From Edaphobacter modestus (GTDB lineage: Bacteria; Acidobacteriota; Terriglobia; Terriglobales; Acidobacteriaceae): DNA of 64,000 nucleotides. The stretch lies in contig NZ_SHKW01000001.1 in NCBI RefSeq assembly GCF_004217555.1, positions 1,054,001 to 1,118,000 of the forward strand, read 5' to 3'. Positions 53,656 to 61,697 of this stretch are shown one piece after another (within the stretch, counting starts at the first letter, position 1; each line of letters opens with the position of its first letter). The notes under the pieces are model-generated. The model made no database searches and was not told the origin of the DNA. It was given only the letters and a program-made list of their open reading frames with translations. The translations under genes were made by a program, and so were the position numbers.

Positions 53656-55433
53656 TCCATCTCCTCTGTAGAACCGATCCAGGCCTCCAGCAGCCGGGTA
53701 CTCTGCACGGGTTCACGCCGAATGTGTTCGGCCACCTGTTCGAAGACCCCCTGGTGCTGCATCATCTCCTTCGTCTTACCCGGCAGTGTCAGCGGAGAAA
53801 CACCCGCCATCTCCAGAGAAGCGACTTCATGCCCGGCCTCAAGCGTCGCCACCTCGGCTCCCGCGGGCAACAGTGCAGGCTCGCGCAGCGTCTCCGCAAT
53901 CTGCCGCGCCATCGGCCGCAGAACACACAGCACCAGCAAAATCGCACAAAGTCCAAGGACCGCCGTCTTCGCAAGTCCCGGCTGCGTTCGCGCCAGCGTA
54001 CGCGCCTGTTCCAGCACCTGCTCCATCGCAGCAGGACGAGCTTCCGGAGAATTCGAACTGAAGCTCACATTCTCCACCACCACCTGGTCACCGCGCTTCA
54101 GATCAAAGCCCACCGCCGCCTGCGCCAGTTGCTGCAGCCGTCGCATCTCGTCCGCGCTTCGCGGCTTCCATACGGTGTGCTGCATCTTGCCTGTGCCATC
54201 CACCAGGCTCCGATCGTTCACCACGACGGCCGCCGTAACCCTGCGCACCCGTCCCGGTCCCTCTTCGGTATGCACCACATGCTTGGTCACTCCGTAGGTC
54301 CCGCTCTCCTCACGGAGGCTTTGCCCTGCGCCGCCTCCCTGCTGCGGGTACACCGGCAGCGCCTCCTTCTGCAGCAACGGCGGCGTTCCCGGCGCCGCTG
54401 CCGCCTGCGAGCCCTGCACCGCGCCCACCGGAGCTCCCGATGGCGAGTTGCTCGCCGTCCCCGGAACTCCCGTCGCTCGCTGTGGCTGTTCGGAGACCTG
54501 TTCGCTCTTCTGCAAACTCAGCGCCACCGACTGGTTCGGATCATAGATCTCGTCGGTGCGCTCTTCATTTCCCTGCTCGTAACTCACATTCACGGTCGCG
54601 CGAACGTTGTCGTGTCCTGCCAGCGGCTCGAGCATCGCCACCAGCTTCGCCTCCATCTCCTGCTCGACATCGGCGGCTACGGCGTTCTTCGACTTCGGCT
54701 TCAGATTCGCGCGCCCATCCGCGTCTACGAGGTTTACGTCGTCCGGACTCAGATTCTCCACTGCTCCCGCCACCAGGCTGCGAATCGCGTCCGCCTGTTC
54801 CTCTCCAAGGAAGGACCGCTTCAGCTTCAGCACCACCGAGGCCTTCGCCGCCCGCTCCTCGCTCGTAAATAAGGACTGCTTCGGCAGAACAAGGTGCACC
54901 CTCGCCGATCGCACCACGCCCAACGTGCCGATCGTGTGCTCCAGCTCGCCCTCGAGTGCCCTCTGGTAGTTCACCCGTTCATCAAACTCACTGCCTACCC
55001 AGTTCGGCTTGTCGAAGAGCTCGAAACCCAGCCGGCCACTCTGCGGCATGCCCTTCGTCGCGACCTCCATGCGGGCCTTGTCCACCATCTCCGCCGGAAC
55101 TTCGATGCTGCCGCCGTCCGGTGTGGTCTGGTAAGGGATCCCTGCCGATGCCAGCTCCTGCGACACCTGCTGCACGTCTTTGCCGTCAAGCCCCGTGAAC
55201 AGCGGCTTCCAGTCTGTGCGCCCGGCATACCATGCCATCGCGACAGCCATCGCCGCGATGAACGCCGCCGACGCCATCAGCCATGTCCGCTTGCCGGCAG
55301 GCAGCGACATGATCCTGTCACGCATCCTCGAGGCAACCGCTGCTGCCCTGCCCACAATGCCGTCAGCCGGATTCATCACCACCGGCTCCGGCCGCTGCAA
55401 TCCTGTCTTCTCTTCCTGCCCCGTCTCAGCCAT
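53652..55433 (-). CDS. fliF: Flagellar MS-ring protein FliF
   Basis: This 593-residue protein forms the membrane ring that starts flagellar assembly. Two membrane helices lie at about 48-68 (LMASAAFIAAMAVAMAWYAG) and 480-500 (KTAVLGLCAILLVLCVLRPMA). The periplasmic part has GGSIEVPAEMVDKARMEVATKGMP and QRALEGELEHTIGTLGVVRSARVHLVLPKQSLF. The FliG-binding tail ends in EPVQSTRLLEAWIG. It follows fliE by 80 bases, in which only a weak sigma-54-like match occurs. Confidence 0.95.
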   Translation of the reverse strand: MAETGQEEKTGLQRPEPVVMNPADGIVGRAAAVASRMRDRIMSLPAGKRTWLMASAAFIAAMAVAMAWYAGRTDWKPLFTGLDGKDVQQVSQELASAGIPYQTTPDGGSIEVPAEMVDKARMEVATKGMPQSGRLGFELFDKPNWVGSEFDERVNYQRALEGELEHTIGTLGVVRSARVHLVLPKQSLFTSEERAAKASVVLKLKRSFLGEEQADAIRSLVAGAVENLSPDDVNLVDADGRANLKPKSKNAVAADVEQEMEAKLVAMLEPLAGHDNVRATVNVSYEQGNEERTDEIYDPNQSVALSLQKSEQVSEQPQRATGVPGTASNSPSGAPVGAVQGSQAAAAPGTPPLLQKEALPVYPQQGGGAGQSLREESGTYGVTKHVVHTEEGPGRVRRVTAAVVVNDRSLVDGTGKMQHTVWKPRSADEMRRLQQLAQAAVGFDLKRGDQVVVENVSFSSNSPEARPAAMEQVLEQARTLARTQPGLAKTAVLGLCAILLVLCVLRPMARQIAETLREPALLPAGAEVATLEAGHEVASLEMAGVSPLTLPGKTKEMMQHQGVFEQVAEHIRREPVQSTRLLEAWIGSTEEMD

Positions 55434-55513
55434 TCCGTCCGCTCGCTCTTACTCGTGCTCCAACATGCGGCGCACCGCACGCCAGAGTGTTGCTTGCTCC
55501 CGGCAATCCGGTC

Positions 55514-55843
55514 TCAGAACTGCATGCCCATCATCTGCTGATACGCCCCCACGGCCTTGTTCCTCACCTGCAGGGCCAGCTCAAAGGCCATGTTGGCCTT
55601 CTGGGTCGCGATCATCGCCTGGTGAATGTCCACACCCTGACCGCTCAGCAGTCCGCTCACCGCCGTCGAGGCCTGGTCATCGAGCGCCGACGTCTGCTGC
55701 ACCATCGACTGCAGCAGTCCCGCAAACGGTGTGCCGGTTTCATCCTTCCCGTTCACGCCCCCTGCCACACCACTACCCTGCGACACGATCGAGTTGAACC
55801 CGTTCGCCGCCGAAATCTTGCTTCCCATCAACACATCGCTCAT
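55514..55843 (-). CDS. fliE: Flagellar MS ring-rod junction protein FliE
   Basis: This 109-residue protein joins MS ring to rod. After a variable start, FAGLLQSMVQQTSALDDQASTAVSGLLSGQGVDIHQAMIATQKANMAFELALQVRNKAVGAYQQMMGMQF matches FliE through its end. It is exported first by the type III system. It lies 40 bases after flgC. Confidence 0.94.
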   Translation of the reverse strand: MSDVLMGSKISAANGFNSIVSQGSGVAGGVNGKDETGTPFAGLLQSMVQQTSALDDQASTAVSGLLSGQGVDIHQAMIATQKANMAFELALQVRNKAVGAYQQMMGMQF

Positions 55844-55883
55844 CCGTTCACCTCAAGAAAATCTCAAAATCAAAACCGCAAAT

Positions 55884-56381
55884 TTACTTCAAAATCTCAA
55901 GCGACGAAGACACCATGTTCTTCTCTGCCTGTACCGCCGAAGCATTCATGCCATACGACCTGGTCGCTCCCATCAGATCCACCATCTCGGTCAGAGGATT
56001 GATGTCCGGATACGACACATATCCATCCGCTCCCGCATCCGGGTGCTGTGGATCGAATCGCCGCAGCGGCGCGCTCCCATCGCTGATCACACCCGTTACC
56101 GCCACTCCGCCCGGAGTGCTCTTCGCGTCGGTCATTCCTTCTCCGAACAGCGTCGAGCCGTGCAGCGAAGCAAGACCGTTGCCGACGAGATGGCTCACCA
56201 GCGACTGATGGAACCCTCCATCCCCTTCGGCCTCGAAGACCACATGATGGCGCTGATACGGTCCGCCCTCCGGCGTCCGCGTCGTCTCCGCGTTGGCCAT
56301 ATTCGAGGCCACCACCTCGGCCCGCACTCTCTCGGCCTTCAGGGCCGAGGAGCTAACATCCATCACTCCAAATAAATTCAT
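55884..56381 (-). CDS. flgC: Flagellar basal-body rod protein FlgC
   Basis: This 165-residue rod protein begins LFGVMDVSSSALKAERVRAEVVASNMANAETTRTPEGGPYQR and ends YPDINPLTEMVDLMGATRSYGMNASAVQAEKNMVSSSLEIL, both standard FlgC. It is somewhat longer than usual (about 140) because of an insert at 55-85. It is three bases after flgB. Confidence 0.95.
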   Translation of the reverse strand: MNLFGVMDVSSSALKAERVRAEVVASNMANAETTRTPEGGPYQRHHVVFEAEGDGGFHQSLVSHLVGNGLASLHGSTLFGEGMTDAKSTPGGVAVTGVISDGSAPLRRFDPQHPDAGADGYVSYPDINPLTEMVDLMGATRSYGMNASAVQAEKNMVSSSLEILK

Positions 56382-56384
56382 CGC

Positions 56385-56744
56385 TTACTTCGCCTCCGCA
56401 TGAATCGCGCTCATCACCGACGAATACTCGTTCTTCAACAACTGCACACCCAGCTTGAACTGCAACTGCGCCTTCGCCAGCTGTACTCCCTCGCGGTCCA
56501 TCGAAACGTTGTTGCCGTCCGGCCGCGAGACCAGCCCATCCACCTCCTGCTGCTGAGCCTCTGCCTGAGTGGGCGCATTCGAAAGGTTCATCTGCCGGGA
56601 AAACTCCTGCTCGAAGTCGAAGCCCTTCGTCTTGTAGCCGGGCGTATCCACGTTCGCCATGTTTTCCGCCGTCAGCTTCATCTGTTCCGTCGTCAGATCC
56701 AGATAGCGTGTCAGCGAATCGCTCAAAGGTGTCGTTACCTGCAT
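56385..56744 (-). CDS. flgB: Flagellar basal-body rod protein FlgB
   Basis: The ATG at 56744 (MQVTTPLSDSLTRYLDLTTEQM) gives 119 residues and has GGAGG nearby; the frame opens at 56777 without homology. The motifs TAENMANVDTPGYKTKGFDFEQEF and the C-terminal LKNEYSSVMSAI are typical of FlgB, a proximal rod protein. It is the first gene of the flagellar block and lies directly behind a sigma-54-like promoter. Confidence 0.94.
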   Translation of the reverse strand: MQVTTPLSDSLTRYLDLTTEQMKLTAENMANVDTPGYKTKGFDFEQEFSRQMNLSNAPTQAEAQQQEVDGLVSRPDGNNVSMDREGVQLAKAQLQFKLGVQLLKNEYSSVMSAIHAEAK

Positions 56745-56767
56745 CGCAAGACCTCCACCTTTGCCTA

Positions 56768-56783
56768 TGCACCTCACGCGCCA
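56768..56783 (-). promoter_or_regulatory. Sigma-54 promoter of the flagellar block
   Basis: On the minus strand TGGCGCGTGAGGTGC matches TGGC(A/G)CG-N4-(T/G)TGC with GG-N10-GC spacing. Transcription would start about 13 bases before the flgB ATG, leaving a leader TGGAGGTCTTGCG that contains the ribosome site. A sigma-54 activator gene lies immediately upstream. Confidence 0.6.
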
Positions 56784-56810
56784 AAAAAATGCGCTCTCAG
56801 ATGAGAGCGC
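56783..56810 (-). terminator. Terminator of the regulatory cassette
   Basis: On the minus strand GCGCTCTCA and TGAGAGCGC form a perfect 9-bp stem with a 2-base loop, followed by A and seven T. Its last T is the first base of the sigma-54-like element for flgB. Confidence 0.9.
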
Positions 56811-56961
56811 TCTAAGCGATTGGATCTATTGCAAACTACATCTCGTCTCCGATTGCTTCGATCCCGTCCTGAGCAATCTGTTGAAGACCCTGTTATATCG
56901 ATCGGAAATTCAGCGCGGATCGGGGAATATGCTTCACCAGCGGGTTTCTTCGTTCCTGTTC

Positions 56962-58230
56962 TCATCGCGGCGTTCGTCGATAGCGGATCTCCTCCGCGCC
57001 AATCTCCATCGCGTCTCCGGCCAGAATCGTCGCGCGCTCCAGCACATGCATCAGCTCGCGAACGTTTCCCGGCCAGCAGTGCTCCCTGAGCCGTGCCATC
57101 GCGGCTTCACTCAATCTCTTGCGCGGCATGCGCTCACCCATCTTCGCGAGAATGTGTTCCACCAGAAGTCCAAGATCCTCCATACGCTCCCGCAGAGCGG
57201 GAACCTCCACCGGAAAGACCGCCAGACGATGATAAAGATCTAATCGAAACGTTCCCTCTGCCGATCTCTTCTCCAGCGGCTGGTGGGTCGCCGCAATAAT
57301 CCGGACATCCACCCGCGTGGTCTCATTGTCTCCGACGCGCTGCAGCTCCCCGCACTCCAGGAAGCGCAGCATCTTCGCCTGCAGGGCCAGCGGCATCTCT
57401 CCAATCTCGTCGAGAAACAGCGTTCCTCCATGCGCGGCTTCAATGCGCCCCGTGCGCGACTGCACCGCGCCCGTGAAGGCTCCGCGCGTATGTCCGAACA
57501 GCTCCGCCTCAAGCAGTGCCTCTGGAATCGCCGCACAATTCAGCACCGCGAACGGCTTGCTCACGCGATCGCTCAGACGATGAATCGCCTTCGCAACCAC
57601 CTCTTTCCCGGCTCCCGTCTCCCCTTCAATCAACACCGTCGTCGATCGCGCCGCGACCAGCCGGATCAGCCGCGCGAGCTCGCGCATCGCGGCGCTCTCG
57701 CCGATCATCTCCGGCAGCATCATCCCTGCCTCCGGTGACCGTCTCGCATCGCTCTCCACGATTCGCGTCACGACGGGGACCACGGGCACGGCCACTGGAG
57801 CCGCGTTCCACGCCGCTGTATCGTTCGCCACCGGCCCCTGCGCCTCGCGCAAAGCATGCAGCAGCTCGTTCCGTCGCGGACTCCGCGCCTTCCCATCCGC
57901 ACCTCCATCCATCCGCATCAGCTCCACTGCCGGGTAGAGCATTCGAATCTGTCCCGCGAACTCACCGACCTCCAGGTCCGGCAGCCAACTGTCAACCAGC
58001 AGGGCTTCGGGCCGCACCTCGTCCAGCCGTGCCATCGCCTCCGCTCCTCCCGCGGCCTCATAGACCTCCCAGCGCATCCCGGCCAGCGAGTTCTTCAGCC
58101 TCCCCCGTAATCCTGCGTCCGCGCTCGCCAGGACCACCTTGCGCGTCGACGCCGCGCCCAGCAGAACCCCTGTCCCTATCATTCCTGTCCCCACCACCAT
58201 CGCCGCCTCGCCCGCCATCGCCATCGCCAT
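56962..58230 (-). CDS. Sigma-54 activator without DNA-binding domain, FleR/FlgR-like
   Basis: This 422-residue protein has a receiver-like N-terminal domain (about 28-130). It keeps one likely phospho-acceptor (LLVDSWLPD, Asp80), but its acidic pocket is reduced (VVLASADAG). An unstructured linker follows, then a sigma-54 AAA+ domain (about 172-400). Walker A is GETGAGKE (203-210), the sigma-54 contact loop is GAFTGA (250-255), and Walker B is LFLDEIGE. It ends at DAMEIGAEEIRYRRTPR just after the AAA+ lid, with no Fis-type HTH. It starts right at the stop of the 76-residue gene. It probably activates the flagellar promoters; FlgR of Helicobacter has the same domain loss. Confidence 0.85.
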   Translation of the reverse strand: MAMAMAGEAAMVVGTGMIGTGVLLGAASTRKVVLASADAGLRGRLKNSLAGMRWEVYEAAGGAEAMARLDEVRPEALLVDSWLPDLEVGEFAGQIRMLYPAVELMRMDGGADGKARSPRRNELLHALREAQGPVANDTAAWNAAPVAVPVVPVVTRIVESDARRSPEAGMMLPEMIGESAAMRELARLIRLVAARSTTVLIEGETGAGKEVVAKAIHRLSDRVSKPFAVLNCAAIPEALLEAELFGHTRGAFTGAVQSRTGRIEAAHGGTLFLDEIGEMPLALQAKMLRFLECGELQRVGDNETTRVDVRIIAATHQPLEKRSAEGTFRLDLYHRLAVFPVEVPALRERMEDLGLLVEHILAKMGERMPRKRLSEAAMARLREHCWPGNVRELMHVLERATILAGDAMEIGAEEIRYRRTPR

Positions 58231-58461
58231 CTAACTCCCCTGCCTCTCGGCTGCCTGCAACATCTCCCGCATCGCGCCTACCTTCTCATTGAGCCGGGCG
58301 CATTCTCCCAGAGCCGCTCCGATGGCCGTGCGCATCGCCGACGGCTCGCCGCTCAGCTCCCCCAGGGCAAGCCTGCACTGCAGCACCGTGAGCGGCTGAC
58401 AAAGCCCATGCAGCAGGCCGTCTATCTGTTCCACAAGCTTCCCGACAAGCATCCCTTCCAT
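58231..58461 (-). CDS. 76-residue H-box (DHp-like) phosphotransfer candidate
   Basis: This small protein (MEGMLVGKLVEQIDGLLHGLCQPLTVLQCRLAL...) has His18 followed by Pro at +5 and Leu-Thr, the H-box spacing of histidine kinases (HxxxxPLT). A second helix follows after about residue 40 (SAMRTAIGAALGECARLNEKVGAMREMLQAAE), so the whole protein could be a DHp helical hairpin that dimerises. There is no ATP-binding domain. It lies four bases after the OmpR-type regulator gene and abuts the sigma-54 activator gene. A phosphotransfer or scaffold role between the two is inferred. Confidence 0.6.
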   Translation of the reverse strand: MEGMLVGKLVEQIDGLLHGLCQPLTVLQCRLALGELSGEPSAMRTAIGAALGECARLNEKVGAMREMLQAAERQGS

Positions 58462-58465
58462 CCCG

Positions 58466-59212
58466 TTACGCCTCCGCCCACGCCGAGCCCACCGTAAAAA
58501 TCTGCGCTCGTCTCGGCTGTTTCTTCGCCACGCTGCTCATGCGATATCCCTCGCCCCGGATCGTCTCGATCACCGCGTGCCCATCGTCATCCTCCACGGC
58601 CGCAGCACCCAGCTTCTTCCTCAGGTAGTTCACATAAACATCCACCACATTGGTGCCTGCATCCGGCGACATCTGCCAGACCCCGCTTAGCAGCTCCGCC
58701 CGGCTGCAGCAACGTTCCTTCCGCTGGACCAAATACTCCAGCAGGCTGAACTCCTTTGCCGTCAGGTCCACCACGGTGCCGTTCCGCTTCACGCGTCGCT
58801 CCATCCGGTTCAGCTCCACGTCTCCGTGTCGCAGCACCGGGTCCGCGAAACGCTCGCGTCTTCGCAGGAGCGCCCTGCATCGGGCGGTCAGCTCGTGAAA
58901 GCTGAACGGTTTCAGCAGGAAGTCATCCGCTCCTAAGTTCAGGCACTTTACCCGCTCCTCCACCATGCCTCGTCCCGTCAGCACCAGCACTGCGGTGTTC
59001 TCGAAACGGCCCTGCATCTCCATCAGCACCTCGACGCCATCTCGCTTCGGAAGGCTCAGGTCCAGCACCAGGAGATCAGGGCTGGATTCATCCAGCCGCT
59101 CCAGCGCCGCCTCGCCATCCCCGACCCGCGTGACGTCGTGGCCCTCGAGTTTCAATCCCTTTTCCAGAAACAATCCCAACGCAGCATCGTCTTCCACAAT
59201 CAAAACCTGCAT
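58466..59212 (-). CDS. OmpR-family response regulator
   Basis: The ATG at 59212 gives 248 residues (MQVLIVEDD start, GGAGG five bases upstream); the frame extends to 59311 without homology. The receiver domain has Asp8, Asp9, phospho-acceptor Asp51 (LLVLDLSLP) and KPF. The winged-helix domain from about 130 has VDLTAKEFSLLEYLVQRKERCCSRAELLSGVW and TNVVDVYVNYLRKKLG, ending IRGEGYRM. A tail of about 20 residues is added. No sensor kinase is adjacent; only the H-box protein follows. It diverges from lexA. Confidence 0.92.
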   Translation of the reverse strand: MQVLIVEDDAALGLFLEKGLKLEGHDVTRVGDGEAALERLDESSPDLLVLDLSLPKRDGVEVLMEMQGRFENTAVLVLTGRGMVEERVKCLNLGADDFLLKPFSFHELTARCRALLRRRERFADPVLRHGDVELNRMERRVKRNGTVVDLTAKEFSLLEYLVQRKERCCSRAELLSGVWQMSPDAGTNVVDVYVNYLRKKLGAAAVEDDDGHAVIETIRGEGYRMSSVAKKQPRRAQIFTVGSAWAEA

Positions 59213-59305
59213 GTCGCCTCCCTTGCGCACCGACGGCCCGGTATCTGTTCGCTCAGTGCCCTGCGGTGTTTTATTACCTTGGTGTATCGGCAGCACGCTT
59301 ACAAG

Positions 59306-59333
59306 TGTCATATGCAGTTATTTGCACATGACA
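59306..59333. promoter_or_regulatory. 28-bp palindrome between the regulator and lexA
   Basis: Arms TGTCATATGCA (59306-59316) and TGCACATGACA (59323-59333) are inverted repeats with one mismatch around a 6-base spacer. No T-run follows on either side, so an operator is likelier than a terminator. It could control either divergent gene. Confidence 0.5.
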
Positions 59334-59420
59334 TTTCAAAACGGGAATCAGTCATAAGGGTTTTCTCAGAAATGAAGAGGAAAGCCTGCGGTGAAGGGGG
59401 CATCAACAAAGTAGCTTGCA

Positions 59421-59438
59421 ATTCGCTTTTTATTCGCT
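59421..59438 (+). promoter_or_regulatory. Candidate LexA operator (direct repeat)
   Basis: ATTCGCT at 59421-59427 is repeated exactly at 59432-59438, so ATTC-N7-ATTC recurs at an 11-base period, one helical turn. It ends 11 bases before the lexA ATG, where binding would block the promoter. The layout recalls the GTTC-N7-GTTC direct repeat of alphaproteobacterial LexA boxes. Confidence 0.45.
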
Positions 59439-59449
59439 ACAATTCCTGC

Positions 59450-60052
59450 ATGGCAATCACGAGGCGGCAAAAAGAGGTTCTCGACTTTCTCTCCGGCTTT
59501 ACTCAGAAGAACGGATACTCCCCCTCCTATGAGGAAATCGCCAGCGGTCTCGGCCTCAGCTCGCTCGCTACGGTCCACAAACACGTCACCAATCTTCAGA
59601 ACAAGGGGCTGCTGCAACGCGCACACAACCGCAGCCGTTCTATCGATGTCCTTCCTGCGCGTGGGAACAAGCGTGCCGACCGCCTTCCTCTGCTCGGCCG
59701 AATCGCCGCAGGCAGGCCAGTCGAGGCCATCGAAACCGCGGAGAGCATCTCGCTTGGCGACATCATCGGCAACCGCGAGGTCTTTGCCCTTGAGGTTCGC
59801 GGCGACTCGATGCGCGACGAGCACATCGTCTCCGGCGACTACGTCCTTGTCGAGCGCACCCGCACCGCCCGCGAAGGAGAGATCATCGTCGCTCTCATCG
59901 ACGGGTCCGACGCCACCCTCAAGCGCTTCTATCGCGAGGGCAGTATGATACGTCTCCAGCCATCCAACACCGAGATGGCGCCTATCTTCGCCCCGGCTTC
60001 CAGCGTCAGCATCCAGGGTAAGGTTCTCGGAGTCCTGCGCAAGTACGCCTGA
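59450..60052 (+). CDS. lexA: SOS repressor LexA
   Basis: The ATG at 59450 gives 200 residues, the normal LexA length. The winged-helix domain starts MAITRRQKEVLDFLSGFTQKNGYSPSYEEIASGLGLSSLATVHKHVTNL. The autocleavage site is Ala-Gly in GRIAAGRP near residue 87, and the Ser-Lys dyad is Ser120 (GDSM) and Lys158 (TLKRF). It represses DNA-damage genes until RecA-stimulated self-cleavage. The open frame upstream to 59138 is not part of it. Confidence 0.95.
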   Translation: MAITRRQKEVLDFLSGFTQKNGYSPSYEEIASGLGLSSLATVHKHVTNLQNKGLLQRAHNRSRSIDVLPARGNKRADRLPLLGRIAAGRPVEAIETAESISLGDIIGNREVFALEVRGDSMRDEHIVSGDYVLVERTRTAREGEIIVALIDGSDATLKRFYREGSMIRLQPSNTEMAPIFAPASSVSIQGKVLGVLRKYA

Positions 60053-60225
60053 CCCGAACTCTGCTCTTCCTTCCTCTCCCGCAAAAGCTGTACTCTCAGT
60101 CTCCGGCCCCTCGCTCCCTTTCTCTAAACTTTTAGGGAACCAGGCGCCGCATCGTTGCGTAGTCACACTGCGAGAACGCAACATCTTCCACTGAACGCAA
60201 CAGTAACCTGCGGGGGAGTACGACC

Positions 60226-61434
60226 TTGGCCACACAACGGAAACAAAAGCGAAAAGTATGGATCTGGTCCGGTGTTATCGGTCTGGTTATCGCCGTGATT
60301 CTCGGCGTCGCCGTGGCTGCGCGCGGAAATAGCGCCAAGCTTGAACCCTCACAGCTTGCGAAGGTCGAAAAGGGAGATATCGCCCGATCCGTCGTCGCCA
60401 CCGGCAAGGTGCAGCCCATCACCAAGGTCGAGCTCAAATCCAAGGCCTCCGGTATCGTCACCCGGCTCGACGTCGATATCAACCAGCACGTTAAGCAGGG
60501 CCAGGTGCTGGCTCAGCTCGACCAGGTCGAGATCCTCGCCCAGGTCAATGCCCAGAAGGCCCAGCTCGCCGCGGCCGAATCCAACGCCCGCGCCGCCCAG
60601 GCAGCCATCGAGTACGACAAGGTCAACGCCGAGGCGCCCGACCTGCCCATGTACAAACACACCTACGACCGCGCCCTCTCCATGTCCAGGGATGGCGTCG
60701 TCTCCCAGCAGGCCCTCGACGACGCGCAGCAGAAGTATCTTGCCGCCGCCAACACCCGCGACAAGGCCGTCGCCCAGATCGCCGTCGATACCTCCAAGCT
60801 CCAGCAGGCGCTGGCCCAGGTTCAGCAATCCCAGGCCTCGCTCAAGCAGCTTGAGGAGCAGCTCAGCTACACCACCATCACCTCCCCGATGGACGGCGTC
60901 ATTCTCTCCCGCGACGTCGAGCTTGGCGACGCCGTCAGCTCCATTCTCGTTATGGGCTCAACCGCCACGCTCGTGATGACCATCGGCGATACCACCCAGG
61001 TCTACGTACAGGGAAAGGTCGACGAATCCGACATCGGCAAGGTCTACATGAGCCAGCCCGCTCGCATCAAGGTCGAATCCTTCAAGGACAAAACCTTCCT
61101 CGGCAAGGTCACCAAGATCGCTCCTCTCGGCGTCGAGAAAGACAACGTCACCACCTTCGAAGTCCGCGTCTCCATCGACAATCCCGGCGGCGAGCTCAAA
61201 GCCAACATGACTGCCAACGCCGAGATTCTTCTGGAAGAGCACAAGGCCGTTTTCACCATCCCGGAACAGGCTGTCCTCTACGATAAGGACCGCAGCGCCT
61301 CCGTCGAAGTGCCCGATCCCAAGGAGAAGAAGGGTCGCCGCAAGGTCGCCATCAAGGCCGGAATCTCCAACGGAACCCGTACCGAGGTCCTCTCCGGTCT
61401 CAACGCCGGCGAAACCGTCATCCTACAGCAGTAG
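60226..61434 (+). CDS. HlyD/MacA-type periplasmic adaptor subunit
   Basis: This 402-residue protein starts with a basic segment and one membrane helix (WIWSGVIGLVIAVILGVAVAA, about 10-30). A biotinyl-lipoyl-like hairpin begins VKLKSKASG-like at ELKSKASGIVTRLDVDINQHVKQGQVLAQLD, a helical hairpin runs to about 205, and the beta-barrel domains follow (SYTTITSPMDGVILSRDVELGDAV). It bridges an inner-membrane pump and a TolC-like channel. The TTG at 60226 is used, with GGGGGAG ahead. No ABC or RND pump gene follows, which is unusual. Confidence 0.9.
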   Translation: MATQRKQKRKVWIWSGVIGLVIAVILGVAVAARGNSAKLEPSQLAKVEKGDIARSVVATGKVQPITKVELKSKASGIVTRLDVDINQHVKQGQVLAQLDQVEILAQVNAQKAQLAAAESNARAAQAAIEYDKVNAEAPDLPMYKHTYDRALSMSRDGVVSQQALDDAQQKYLAAANTRDKAVAQIAVDTSKLQQALAQVQQSQASLKQLEEQLSYTTITSPMDGVILSRDVELGDAVSSILVMGSTATLVMTIGDTTQVYVQGKVDESDIGKVYMSQPARIKVESFKDKTFLGKVTKIAPLGVEKDNVTTFEVRVSIDNPGGELKANMTANAEILLEEHKAVFTIPEQAVLYDKDRSASVEVPDPKEKKGRRKVAIKAGISNGTRTEVLSGLNAGETVILQQ

Positions 61435-61471
61435 CAGGAGCGTCCTAAAGGAACAAGGGAGTGCTAAGAAG

Positions 61472-61507
61472 TCGTCATTCTGAGCGAAGCGAAGAATCTC
61501 AGTATTT
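61472..61507. repeat. Dispersed extragenic repeat (FFASLRMT-type)
   Basis: TCATTCTGAGCGAAGC followed by GAAGAATCTCAGTATTT is a sequence I recognise as a common extragenic repeat; on the other strand it translates as ILRFFASLRMT, a string often seen in spurious proteins. It lies in the 263-base gap after the adaptor gene. I saw no second copy within the window. Confidence 0.65.
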
Positions 61508-61697
61508 CTCCCGAATCGCCACTGCAGCACGTGTACCCTTGGCTTCCGACGCCATGTATCCATCTCGCGGCCGTTTCATCGTCGCCAGGAGACGTGGCCA
61601 CAGCCATCCCCACCAGAACAACACAAACCACACGCCAAAAAACACCGGAACAAACCTGCTCCACCCTGCGTAAACAACAGCATTCGGAGGCAACACC

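Noticed and set aside
53622..54872. 416-codon plus-strand frame opposite fliF
   Set aside because: It lies opposite a well conserved gene; the Arg/His/Leu-rich translation has no domain.
59221..59240. GG-N10-GC match upstream of the OmpR-type regulator
   Set aside because: The -24 part reads GGGC rather than TGGC and the position does not give a sensible leader.
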